A stretch of 64,000 bases of DNA, from the NCBI GenBank assembly GCA_030272585.1, contig BSYQ01000006.1:5419001-5483000 (forward strand), in the 5' to 3' direction. The position numbers were made by a program, and so were the translations under genes. The stretch comes from Bryopsis sp. KO-2023. Lineage: Eukaryota; Chlorophyta; Ulvophyceae; Bryopsidales; Bryopsidaceae. The first letter of the stretch is position 1. Every line of letters begins with the position of its first letter. Under the pieces are notes generated by a model that did not search any database, was not told the origin of the DNA, and worked only from the letters and a program-made list of their open reading frames with translations. Positions 33,315 to 44,410 of this stretch are shown here, piece after piece.

Positions 33315-35700
33315 ATGTGCGTCTGCATGAGGTCGCGGATGTGCCTGTGGGTATTTTGGATCATCATGGCGGTGAGTTGTGGCTTTTACTTCGCATACCA
33401 GGACGGAAACAAGCCTTTCAGGGATCCCGCGCATACGTGGGTGTCGGTCCCCTTCATAATTGTTTTCGTAACCTGGCTGGGGTAGCGTCAGTCGGATCTC
33501 CTTAAGGCCCCTTCGTACGCGGAAAGGTTTGATACCCGATGGCTTCACGCGAGGACGTTTCGTTTCGGGGCACAATTGGAGGGTATCCACGCGGTTTTTT
33601 CCATCGACCTGACCTGTCCGCACCGAACAGGCGCGACATGGAGCCCGCGAAAAAAAAAACACACGAATATCGCTCGTCGCGTCGACGCAACTGTCGTCCA
33701 CCCCTGCTGCTCTCCATTTTTTTTTTACGTTTGGCAGATAAGGTTGGCTTGCGTGCTGTGTGTGGCTGACCAGTGCAGTTGCTTGTTCGACGAGTCGTGG
33801 CCCGCGCGCGACCTATCGAATTACATACGATCATAATAAATCCGTCCGATGTCCCTGTGCTGTGGCTTTCAGATTCGAATCAGATTTCCATCGCCGTGAA
33901 CAGCAGCTTCCTCGTGATCATGCATCCATCATCGATCTTTTTGATCCAAACAGTCCCGATATAAATTCCTTCCTTTCAAAATCAGCACATGGAGGCATTT
34001 CGAAATCTCTAATTCCCTCATATGCATCCACAGACTGACGATCAATGTCGGCTCCACCAAGAAATAGTTTCAACATGTGTATTTCTTTTTGTTTTGGAAT
34101 GGGTGTGCTGATGTGGTGGTAAATTTGTGAAATTCGGTGGATCCAGGTTGTCACAGGGTGCTACTGTGCGCTTTCCCTCTTGACTTTCAGCAACACCTTC
34201 AAAGCGTATGATGTCTCACCCAACTCGGAGTCTGAATCCATCCGAGCAATCCTCGCAGCCGCCTTCTTCGGAAGCGTCATGGTTTTCCTTTACCTGTTCG
34301 TCAGCTTCTGCACCCTCCTCGGGTAAGGCCTCATGACCTTTGATTTTTCCCACCACTTTTCGGGGGACAAGAAAAAAGAGAAATTTGCATCAATGTTTCA
34401 CTGTTTTTCAGGCCGCTGTACTGAACATTGCTCCCCCACAGATACCCTCTCCTTTTTTTCCCTCTATTCAGCAGTTCAGCATTGACCTTTCCTTTTTAGA
34501 ACATGCTGGACATGCACCATTGGTTTTCTTTTAAAAGATCAATTTCTCGTTGTCAGGGAGGAGTTCTAGAATCGTTTTAGGAAAAGAATGCATGTCTTGC
34601 ATTCAAAATTCTGATGAAAAAGAATTGCGTTTCTATAAAGTTTCAGCAGCAATTTCTTTTTCCCTCTGCGGAATTTTGCAGCGTTATTTTTGGTGACTCA
34701 TTACTGTTTGCATTGTGGTGCAGGAAAACGATATTCCGTTCGGGGGCCGGTTTTACCTACGGATTTATCACTTCCTCCTCCATTCACATGGCCATGATGT
34801 GCCTCTTGTGTGGATTGGTGTTGATTGGATTCAAAGAGGATGTCGTAAGCAAGTTCGAGGATGACCCCAAGAAATTAGGTAAGCTTTTGAAGTGAGAATC
34901 GAGGGGAAAAAAATGCATTTTGCTCGATATGTCGAGTGGAATTGAGGGTAAAAGCAAGTTGAATTTGAAAGAGGGGAACGGCATTGCATATTAGTGTGGA
35001 TGCTTCTCTTGAGAATGTGTATGTGTGAGAATTGTGTGGAAGGGGGGTGATTTCACAATTTTTTGGTGTTTTCTTAATGGGTATTTTTTTTAAACTAATT
35101 TTTGTTTTTTTTTTGTTTGTGAAGGTACTGAGTGGGGAAAGATCGACACTCAAGCCTACAAAGCTACCTTCTCGATGGCATTCGTGTCGACACTGATGTA
35201 TTTGATCTTTTTCGGCATCCTGGTGTTCGATAAGGGCGCTGTTCAGAAAAATGATGCTGATGTCGCAAAGATTGAGGTGACCTCCCAACTGTTTTTAATT
35301 TTTTTTCTCAGTATTTTTTTTTTCTTTTTTTTTGGGGGGGGGGGGGGTGAGGGGGAAGCCAGCTTCATTTTATTTGTCTGGTGAAGGCTTTTTTCACTGA
35401 CATCACCTGAAATATTAAAAAAATACTGGTCTTTTGGCATGATTCTCGTGTTCCCTCAGCCACCCTTATTACATCAAAAATTGAGAGCATCACTTTTTTT
35501 TAGTGTGTCCACCAAAGGATGATTACTATTTTCGCAAATAAACTAATTTCTATTTTTTTTACTTTCCCCCCCCCCTTCAATCTGCCTCTGCTGGTATCTT
35601 TTTTTTTTTCTGCCCCCTTTCCTGGCGTTTTATTTTTTATCGTTATGTGGAGAGTTGAATGTGTGATTTGCTGTTGTTGCAGGCATCCAGTAAAGCTTAG
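33315..35700 (+). CDS. Five-helix membrane protein, function unknown
   Basis: I do not recognise the family. Five exons, 33315-33467, 34147-34322, 34724-34878, 35125-35276 and a tiny last exon 35683-35700 (ASSKA then stop), join in perfect frame to 217 residues, which supports a real gene. Five hydrophobic stretches are visible: CLWVFWIIMAVSCGFYFAY, SVPFIIVFVVTGCYCALSLL, ILAAAFFGSVMVFLYLFVSF, SSIHMAMMCLLCGLVLIGF and FSMAFVSTLMYLIFFGILVF. Between them are short polar loops (YQDGNKPFRDPAHTW and EDDPKKLGTEWGKIDTQAYK). There is no cleavable-looking signal, conserved catalytic motif or ER-retention KKxx; the tail is short and ends SSKA. It shares a divergent promoter region with the AAA ATPase. 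It could be a small transporter subunit or tetraspan-like protein; that is only a guess. Confidence 0.85.
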
Positions 35701-38249
35701 GAGATCCCCTGAGCTCTAAGTTTTTGTTTTTTTTGGTTTCATCGAATTTATGCTAAAGGAGTTACCATGCTGCGAGATATTTTCGAAAGCAATTTTTAGC
35801 AATGCTGGCGAGAGCTGCGCAATACATATGCAAATCTGGAAAAAAAAAAAGTGTGGGGTGTGGAAACTGGCTTAAACAAAAGAAAGATAATTTTACTTGA
35901 AAACATGGGAGAATTTTTTTGGGGGGGAAAGGAATGCAGTCTTGGGAAAATAGACACACACTTTATTACCAAAAAAATGCCAAAAAAGAAAAAGGGCGGA
36001 AAATAGTTGCAAGCATTTTGTTCAAGATCTGGATGTTAGGGAAGATACAAAGGGGGTGTCGAAGGGGTTGCATTTGTTTTTGTTACGATTTTGTTCATTC
36101 ATGTCGGCAAATCGTTCTGGCTGCAATTGAAAATCAAGTTTAAAGGATTGGGAAAGAAAAGAGAGTTATAACGATGGGGGCGATGGTGCTGAAGTTTTTG
36201 CTTGATGGTTTTTTTCTTGTTGTTTTTTCCGTGGGGGAAGCGTTTTTTTTTATATCTGTGGAGTGTTCGGACTCTCTATGGGAATACGATGGGGGGGAAT
36301 GGCCAGAGCTGATATTTTTCCATATTGAATAGATATCATTGATCAAATCTTGGCGATCCAATCGAGTTGTGTGGAGTCCTGCCATGTAAAGAGAAGGGAT
36401 GTGTTCATTGTCTCAGCAAAATATCGATAAATTTGAAATAAATCAGGAAAAATATCCATAAATTCGAAATCAATTGAAGCATTGAAAAATATTCGTCAAC
36501 CGGACGAGATTTCTGAGAGTACCAGGCAGACAGAGAGAAACAGGCAGGTTTTTACAGCGTTCTTTTTCACTCCAACAAAGCCCTTTTTATCTCAAACTTC
36601 TCAGCCTCCAGAAATCTGTCATTTCTGTTTTTCCCACAATCTGTTTTGCCAGATCTGGCTCAGCTTTCACAGTCTCTACTAATGTTTATAAACTGTTCTT
36701 CCCCTCAGTGTCATTTAGGGGCCTTTTATAAGCATGCATATTATGAAAAGAAAGTTGAATGCACTGAAAGACGTTTTAAAGTGCTGCACTCCAGCAAGGG
36801 CCAAACATTGAATGGAATCTGCCGTCTTGTTTACTCAACGTTTAGCATTGAAACTCGACCACCTGAACCGAACAATGCATAGAGGAAACTGGGCAGAGGA
36901 AAAAGCAGAAGCACCAACAGCCAGCCCATTCTGATGTTTTGTGGGAACAAGTGCTTTTGAATTTGAAAAGATCAATTGAGGTTTGTTACTTTGGGGAAAC
37001 GAGAAGGTTACAAAAAGACCCACAGACAACCGAGTGTTCACCCTATATCCTAAAACTGGTGGACAGATCTGTACTACAAACCCAGATCTGTACTATAAAG
37101 CCTCACTTCGATTGGGTCGTTCTAACAGGTTGAAATCAGAAACCCACAGATGCAAGTTGCTCTGAAAACAAGGTTGAAGGGGAAGATGCATTCCATAAAG
37201 GGAGACATTTGATCCCACATTTAGTTGAACCGTTGATCTGAGTATTGATCATCAAACCGATGGTATGACTCGAACAGAAAGAGCCTTGACCTTGAAAATG
37301 TTGACTTGAACAGAATTCTGCCTTGCACAGTTTTGAAACTCCAGTTGAAAAACATGATTTTTGCGGGATACCCCATCTCATAAGGGACTGCCAGTCTATC
37401 TTTAAGAAAAACTGCACAGCCAACCCGTCTTCGCTCCTTCAACAAAGCAACAACATTCACCAAAAATTTTGGGGTCTGATCGAATGTGCCTCCATTCTCC
37501 TCAAATCACCCCGTGTTTTCATATCTTCACTCAGAGCCGATTCTTTTCAAAAATTTCTCGCAATCAGTTCACCTTCTTTTCTCTGTCCCAAACTTTCCGA
37601 ATTCAATTTCATGTGATGATTTTTTGAATCCAGCACTTTTCTTTTCAGTCAACCAAATGTTTTCACCTGCAGATTTTTTTTTTAAATAGACAATTTTTCC
37701 TCTTTTTTTTTCTAGTTTTTTTTCCCAGACATATATTTTCAAATCCTCCTTCTCTTTCTTTGATTTCCTGATTTTTTTTTTCAAATAGCAAGGCCCTTCC
37801 AGATCCACATTTCTCTTCCCTTTTTTTTGCCAGTCCATATACTTTCAAATCCTGATCTTTTTTTCAATGCCTTCTTATCTTCACCCCTTGCATGTTTCGT
37901 ACTTTTCAAAAAACAATTTTTTTTAAATAAGAAAAAATAAATAAAATCCTCCCACCCTCACCCCAAAGCCCAACTCCCTTCCCGCCCCACCCAAGCCCAA
38001 CTTCCCCCCCCCTCTCCCCGAGCCCAACCCCAACCCCGCTCCACCCAAGCCCAACCCCGGCCCTACTCCACCCAACCCCACCCCAACCCACCTACCCCAA
38101 CCCAATCCCTCCCCCCCTCCAACCCAACCCAACTCCCCCCGCCCTCCCCCCAACCCCAACCTACGACTCAGCACCACCCCCACCTGGAAGCCAAGCCACA
38201 GAGAAGGACCACTTAATACACCTTTGCCTAGGCCGCCCTGCCACCTTCT
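35701..38249. other. Intergenic, gene-poor
   Basis: No gene that I can support. It starts with the 3' UTR of the membrane protein. A 17-base unit around CAGATCTGTACTACAAA is tandemly duplicated near 37074-37100. A C-rich tract fills 37947-38180. Frames up to about 97 codons lack motifs. Confidence 0.45.
37947..38180 (+). repeat. C-rich low-complexity tract (CCCAACCC-like)
   Basis: About 230 bases are composed almost wholly of C runs separated by A, AA or T, with CCCAACCC and CAAGCCCAACCC recurring without a fixed period. The complementary strand is strongly G-rich and could fold into quadruplexes. Long frames through it on the minus strand are glycine-rich artefacts of the composition. Confidence 0.85.
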
Positions 38250-39630
38250 TCAGCGTCTCCGTGTTGAGGAAATTGGGAGAGGGAGAGAAGCCCCCTGCCC
38301 CAGCCCCAACACCTGATACACAAACTTATCAAATTCAGCAAACACGTGTTGAAAAAAAAAAACAGACAAAATGACGCAGCTGCAAATTTTAAGGAAAGCA
38401 ATCAAGAGGTTCATTTTTGTACAATATCTTTGAAAAAAAAAAATCAGCCAAAAAAAATTCACAGAAAACTCAAAAGTATAACCACAGATGTTGCCGAAAA
38501 AAAATGGGAAAAAAAAGAAAGAATAAAGGGTGGACACTTACCTTTCTTTTCGGTTCTTTGTCGGTGGCAGCAGCGGCTTCGGCGTTGGGTATCTGTACCT
38601 TCTTGTGACCCAGCCATCCAAGCGGAAGGCAATACGAGCCGAAGGAAGGGGAAGGGGGGAGGGGGGGAGAGAAGGGCCGGGCGGAGGAGGAAAGGGAGAG
38701 GGAAGGAGCAGGCAGGAAGGAGCAAGGAAGGGCGGAGAGGGACGAGGAAGGGCAAGGGCGGAGGAGGAAGGAGAAGGGCAAGGGAAGAGGAGGAGGAAGA
38801 AGGGCGAGGGCAAGGGGGAAGGGAGAGAGGCAAGGGGGTGAGGGCGAGACCTCACTCCAGCCCCCAAAAGACCTGCAAAAAGACGAAAACAACAAAGAGT
38901 TATGTATTTGTATGAGAAAAACAAAACTTTGCTGCAGGAAAAAAGTAGTTCCAATACGCAAACAACAGTTTATTAATTTATATCACAGAATTGAAATTTT
39001 ATGATGTTTTGCTTAATTTCTAAACAGGTGCTGACCCTAAAAACGTTCTGGTGGAAATTCTGGTCTCCAACTCACTTGTGAATTTATTCCATCATTCGGT
39101 GTTTTGTCTTGGACCCATGCTTATGGTGGCCTCAACAATAGCAGCAGAAAAATAAATCCAGGGCCCCCACTTCAAGGGCCATGGAATAACTCACGGACAG
39201 CCTTTTTTTCCATCCTCACTCCCACTGCTATTTTTCTCTTGAAAAATCTGGGTTTTTTCTGCCTTTCACTCTTTTTTGGGACTGACTTTCCTTGGTTCCA
39301 GAAGTTGCTTTTTTTTTCCTTTTACTCACGAAACCATAAAACACATTGAGGCTGACCTTGAAAGCAAGTGCATATGATGATGATGTCGACTGATACACTT
39401 TGGAATCACAAATATTAACAAATTATTGCTGGTTGAGCAAGGTGAAGAGCAACTCACCTTATTGTTGATAAAGCCTTGTAGTAAATTTACAGCCATTCGA
39501 AAATGTTGGTGTGTAACTTCAATGAAAACGCCGGAACGATAAAACTGACCACTAGTGGCTCCAAACTAAGTCCACTTCCGCCTTTTGGTTTGCTTGCAAC
39601 TTGAACCACGGAAACTTTATTTCACTTACG
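38250..39630 (-). other. Possible unrecognised intron-rich gene (splice-signal cluster)
   Basis: Several strong splice signals line up on the minus strand. A GTAAGT donor follows 39630 (possible 5' UTR exon). A short exon at 39496-39458 begins with ATG (MAVNLLQGFINNK) and is followed by GTGAGT. A 27-base in-frame exon at 39356-39330 (VSLNVFYGF) is followed by GTGAGT. Another GTGAGT donor follows 39076. A TTTTTGCAG acceptor at 38873 and a GTAAGT donor after 38542 bound a 331-base segment, whose end reads LGHKKVQIPNAEAAAATDKE in one frame. Phases do not close across all pieces, and much of the 331-base segment is pyrimidine low complexity. No domain is recognised. It may be a real small gene or a chance cluster. 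Confidence 0.22.
38641..38840 (+). repeat. GA-rich purine tract (GGAAGG/GGAGG)
   Basis: About 200 bases are nearly all purine on the plus strand (pyrimidine on the minus strand), built from irregular GGAAGG, GGAGGAGG and GGGCGGAGG words. Such mirror-like tracts can form triplexes. If the candidate minus-strand gene is real, the tract is either an unusually long pyrimidine tract or a Pro/Ser/Leu-rich low-complexity exon. Confidence 0.85.
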
Positions 39631-42388
39631 GTACATGTGCGTATTTTAAAACAGATAGTGCTACTTCTTGTAAACAGGTTGCGTTGCGCTCTCATAATGG
39701 GACCCGGCAACGGAACGGAAACTTGCAAGTGACGCCACTCGCCGAAACGAACGAAGAAAGGGACAACAACCGACAAACGGGCGTGTGTTGAGAATTGTGA
39801 ATTTGCTTGCAAACGAAATGCAAAGAATTAATTATGAGATTCACATTCGGGATGATGCATTTTGTAGCCAAGCAGCTTCTGGCAGTTTCTGGCGCAGTCG
39901 CAGCATTCGTTTCCGTTCCTCTTGGAACGTCCTCGACGCCTGGCGGCGCAGTGGGTCACGAAAAAACCGCCGTTGACGACTTAAACGACGGTTGGTCGTC
40001 AACCCCCACGTCAAAGGTTTTGGGACACAGTTTCGCGTGAACACGAGGGCCCATGGAAACCATCACATGAAAAACACAGGGAAATTTTTACTTGAGCAGG
40101 AAGTGTTTTTTTTTTTTTCTTTTCGATAGGAACGTGCATGTCTACGTTGACAAAGACAACTTTGCTTGAAAAATAAGTATAACTGTCGATCTGGTTGTGG
40201 TTTTATACGAGCCGAGCAAATAGCATGCCGTTGGGAGCTTCCACGATAGTGGGCCCTTATCAGAGCATTTCTTTTGTCCACTAACACAAACACGAGGGTC
40301 AGGAGTGGCAGGTTTGGTGCCAGAAACGACTTGGAGGAGTTCGAGACCGCCACGGTGCAAACGTGGGAAAACTTTTGTCTTGATCAAAAGGAACTTTTTC
40401 GAGGGCCTCTTTGCGTTTTCTCGGACACTAAGTTATCGGAGCAGCGACCTTCGATAACGAACATGACTGTTGACTTGCGAATGGGGCTGGGAACGTATCC
40501 ATGACCCGTTCGGAATGGAAAAAGACTGGTGATCGAGTGGTTTGTATTGACACGTGTTAACACAACGTTGTGTTGTGTTGTGTTTGTACGCTTGGTTGTG
40601 TCAAATTGGCAACCGCCTCCAGTTAACAGTCACACATGCTGGAACAACGCAAAGCACACAATGGTGTTGCAACGCTCTTCACCAGCGAAGGAATCTGGAA
40701 TCTAAAACCTTTCAATACTTGAGAAGACCGCTTGGGAAGCAGCAATACAAACAAGGCACAGGAAGTAAACAATGGCTCACGGCACAGGAAAAAATAGCTG
40801 TCCTAAGAGGGGCAAGCGTGTGTACGAATCCGAAAAGCCGTTGCTGGGTGAATGGGGGTGGAATACTGGCAGCGGTTACCCTTTCATTGTTGTTGCTGTC
40901 AGGTGAAAGAAGAGTTCAATATAAGCAAAATATAATAACGACCCATCAACTACAGATTTAAACTAAACTTGCATGTACTGAAGACTCCCTGCACATCCTG
41001 TTAGTGTGTACTGGGTGCTGCAATCTGTGGAGATCTTAATGCAGCCATCATGTTGTGTAGATACAAACACCTTGCAGAAACAGGCGAAGACCTCCCATTC
41101 TCTGTTCTGTTATGTAACGAACTTCCAAGGTATTTTACTGGATTTATGGGATGCTCCAACAATTTGAGAAGCATCAGTCATCTTCTATCTGTTTTCTCTT
41201 TTTGCCTGCCGTCAGACACCCCAGTCTTACAAATTTGCAGCCACACTTTCACTTTAGAGTGAAAAACCCCTCTCACAACTCCATCCTTATCCTTAGCCCA
41301 TTCCAATCAATGGTGGACACTGAACACGCCAAAGGCCAACTGTTGAACACTGCAAGACTGCACAGTTGAGCAGCGATGCATCATATGAAGGCTTCTCAAC
41401 CAAGAAATTGAAAGGGTGCAGAACCATACCCAGAGAAAAATTGAAAGGGTCGATCGTTCAAGCCCCCTGGAGCTGAGTTTCCGAACACAACCCTCTTCCA
41501 TCTCTATGGCACAGTTTTCAAAGCGAGGGAATACAAAAAAACCATACACCAATGCTTCTCCATATGATTTCTGCAAATGAACCGACAAATCGGTTTATGG
41601 GAGTACATATGCGCAACATACGCAAAAGTCCGACATACACCCACACACCACATACAGACGTGTGCACAAAAGTCCGACAAGCACATGTACATGTTTCCAT
41701 GCTCTGAAGTTTCTGTCCTTGGCGCGCGACCGAAGAAACGCGCGAGATGGAAGCGTCATATTAAACGCAAGCGAACAGTGACGCTTTGAAATAGTGGCGA
41801 GTGCGGAACAGATCGAGTCCCAGGCAATACGAATGGAAGTAGATCTTTTCCAGAAAATTCAGTTTAAACTGGGATCCTGTGTTTTGGGGGTGCAACTATG
41901 AATGCACTCTTCAGAGTGGGAAGTTTCGATTATTTTCTTGCGTTGCGACAATGAGCCGGTGGGAAAAGGGAAGAAAGGAGGGGATCTTCGTCGAATGGAT
42001 GAAAGTAACCGACTCCCACACTGTTTTCATTGCGTCAAAAACGGGGCGTCAGTGCGATCCTAGAGCCGCACCCCAGTGTTTTCTAGTTCGCGACCCCTGA
42101 TCCAGCACTTTGACACACGTACGTTTGTTCAGTGAAAAAACGACAGTTGCATTCTTCTTCCTGCAAGAACAACAAAAGGTCGAACTGTCTGGAAAAACAA
42201 ACTTCCAGTTGAGCTGTCTGGGAAGGCGCCCTATTCCGCATCGACACTGTTCCGACGCGACCACTGCTCGCGCGCGACGCGGTATCTCTGCCTAGGCGTT
42301 CTTGCGTGGCGACTTGTTTCTGGCAGGGTGGATGTCAGACTTTTGCCTGGCAGGAGTTACGCACGTTTGGGGGGTTTGTGGATAAGGC
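39631..42388. other. Intergenic, no firm gene
   Basis: It contains one small plus-strand frame with a signal-peptide-like start (39834-40040, listed separately). A pair of diverged copies of CGCAAAAGTCCGACATACAC / CACAAAAGTCCGACAAGCAC lies near 41618-41682. Other frames up to 135 codons have no motif, no splice support and ordinary composition. I see no tRNA or recognisable transposase. Confidence 0.4.
39834..40040 (+). CDS. Small ORF with a signal-peptide-like N terminus (doubtful)
   Basis: A 68-codon frame starts MRFTFGMMHFVAKQLLAVSG. A basic residue precedes a hydrophobic core (LLAVSGAVAAFVSVPLG) and a small-residue stretch, as in secretory signals. The rest is polar with no recognised motif. 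It is an isolated single exon without supporting splice sites and could be chance. If real, it might be a small secreted protein or the first exon of a longer gene. Confidence 0.2.
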   Translation: MRFTFGMMHFVAKQLLAVSGAVAAFVSVPLGTSSTPGGAVGHEKTAVDDLNDGWSSTPTSKVLGHSFA

Positions 42389-43112
42389 CCTGGTCAGAGC
42401 CCAGGACGGGAATCCGGAACTTTGGGGCAGTTTGATGGGCACGTGATCGACACATCATCACACCCACTGCCCCATTTCCATTTCCAGTTTGCCGTCTCGG
42501 GTTTCTTTAACGGGAAACGGGAATGGCCCACGAATGGTCGTTCGACGACCACACCCCCTCAAAGCACCAACTCGAAACACTTAGAGAAGTATCGCGCCCA
42601 ATAGAGCCTGGTCGCTCGATAAAACTAAGATCGAGAAAGAATTCGTGCTTTTGCAAATCTGCCCACTCATATGAAGAGGCAGAAGGGCCTGTTTATCGTG
42701 CAGAAATATTTATTTTACTTTTCCGAACTTGTTGAGACAAAAAGTAGGGAGAACAGTGCAGTGACGAGCCCACGGTGACCATCTCCCCCAATCAGAGATC
42801 TTGGACGCCAGAAAACTCGTCACCCCACTGATACCCAATTTTCTTTCTCCACGGTGTTTAGCAACTAGAGTCGACGTTTTTCGACCGTTCACAGTTTTAT
42901 TTTTGAAGGTTACTTGAAATTCCCCGGTTTCCCGTCCACCCGGGAAACTGCAAGCAAATCACCACCCGGGGCATTCCTGTCGGGAAACCGCGACCAAATT
43001 GCCGGAGCCAGCGTGGCACTTTTCCAGCACTTTTTCCGATGTGGACCACGTGCGTGGGTGGATGGAGACATGTTCACTGCCGTTGGCGCGACATTCCCGG
43101 GCTCTGACCAGG
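42389..43112. mobile_element. MITE-like element with terminal inverted repeats (non-autonomous DNA transposon?)
   Basis: CCTGGTCAGAGCCC at 42389-42402 is perfectly complemented by GGGCTCTGACCAGG at 43099-43112. Just inside, CGGGAAT at 42407-42413 is matched by ATTCCCG at 43093-43099. The inside (about 720 bases) is non-coding and rich in GGGAAAC/GTTTCCC and CCCGGG words, as in the subterminal repeats of many hAT-type MITEs. A clear target-site duplication is not visible: TAAGG occurs on both sides but one to three bases off the repeat ends. No transposase is present, so it would depend on an autonomous copy elsewhere. Confidence 0.55.
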
Positions 43113-43282
43113 CACTAAGGGGTGCAACTTAAATCAACTATGAATTTGTTGTATGATCACTAATCCAATCATTTCGATGATTTAAGTGATTTATCAATTC
43201 AAAAGGATCAAATTTTACTTCCTTAAAATTAAACGTGAATTTTTTTTAATTAAAAAGTGATGCAAAAAAAAATTAGAAAAAG
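43113..43282. other. AT-rich spacer
   Basis: A strongly AT-rich stretch between the inverted-repeat element and the GC-rich hairpin module. No gene is seen. Confidence 0.6.
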
Positions 43283-43581
43283 AAGGCAATTAGAGGATTC
43301 GAACCTCTAAGTTTGTCCCGATGACAAATTGCCTTTTTGATTAACGAGAGAACCCCGAAGGGAAAACTCTCGAAACTCTCGGCCGCACCAGAGAAGGAAA
43401 TCCAACCCCTCGACGGCAACGCGCCGAGGGTTTCCCGAGCCCAAAAGAGCTCGAGTGGATCCCACTCGAGGATTGGTCCGACTCGGGGCCCCCAAGCCGT
43501 GAGGACCGACACCTCCCCCATGCATAGGTGGGCGCTAATCCGGGGCCTAGGCTCCCGGACGTCGGATTCACGACTTGGGGG
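43283..43581 (-). ncRNA. GC-rich module of nested hairpins beginning with a tRNA-like fold (strand uncertain)
   Basis: Consecutive perfect or near-perfect inverted repeats fill this 300-base island. (1) 43283-43335 is a three-way junction on the minus strand: a 9-base outer stem AAGGCAATT/AATTGCCTT, a T-arm-like AGAGG-7-CCTCT stem that carries GGTTCGAATCC (a perfect pol III B box), and a short TTTGTC/GACAAA arm, but no D arm. (2) CGAGAG/CTCTCG at 43345-43372 encloses CCC/GGG. (3) CCCTCG/CGAGGG is at 43407-43430. (4) CTCGAGTGG-ATC-CCACTCGAG is at 43450-43470. (5) CCCCCAAG...CTTGGGGG at 43489-43581 encloses two smaller hairpins. It could be a structured RNA, a SINE-like piece or organelle-derived DNA. 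It is not a normal translational tRNA. Confidence 0.35.
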
Positions 43582-44410
43582 TTAACCCTTGTCGGTGAGA
43601 GATGTTTGTTGAGATTTAGTTGGATCCTATGTGAAAATAAAATGTTTTGCGTGCTTCATGTTTGTGAAACGGTTGAGACTTTTTGTTATGCAATGTCACA
43701 TCAACGACGAAGAGAAAAGCCGTGCGAAACAAAACGATTGTTGTGGGAGCTGACTTTACGTTCGCCCTTCAGAGAGTTCGTCTCGGAAAAAACCAATCTC
43801 TGTCGCCGCCGATCCTCGCTGGTCGATTCGTTCGGGCTGTTCTGAACGCGCGCGTTCTTGGCTAACTGTCTGAACTACGAAACGTTAGGCGAACGTGAGT
43901 GATGATTGGGGAGTGTGCTATATTGTTTTAGCACAGCCGCGAGGTCTCATGATATTGATGCCGGCGGCGATAGTCAGACACAGCCAATTGGAAATACTCG
44001 GGGAAGTCAAGATTGCAAACACATGCAGAAACCACATCGGAGCCCATCTTTTTTCTATCCTTTTTAGCCTATATTTTTTTTTATCGAATTTGACCATTTT
44101 TGTATAGATTTGCAACCATGCTTACAACATTCCCCCTTTCTACAATCCCTCAAACCTAATCAACTTGACAACCAACTCAATAATGATAAAAAAAACAATA
44201 CTTGATTCCTTGAGATAAAAAAAAACTAAAAAAACACATGAATTCTGAGCTAAACACCTTTCAATCGTTCAACCACCCCCACTCCTTACGTTTGTTCATA
44301 GCTTAAGTTTCATTATAACATAGAATTGCCACTGCAGCAATTCACACAATCAAAGTTCCGTGTGCATTTTATTCACATCGGCTTTTTTTTTCAATAATCA
44401 CATGTAAAAT
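43582..44410. other. Intergenic, 3' side of the amylase gene
   Basis: A moderately GC-rich first half with short frames, then an AT-rich stretch holding the amylase 3' UTR. Nothing with recognisable function. Confidence 0.45.

Noticed and set aside
37906-38183. Glycine-rich minus-strand frames
   Set aside because: Pure composition effect of the C-rich tract.
38459-38961. Pro/Ser/Leu-rich and Gly/Arg-rich long frames
   Set aside because: Created by the GA-rich tract; open in several frames on both strands, so length alone means nothing.
43283-43335. Ordinary tRNA gene
   Set aside because: No D arm, no box A, wrong base at position 33 and only about 50 bases; kept only as a tRNA-like fold.
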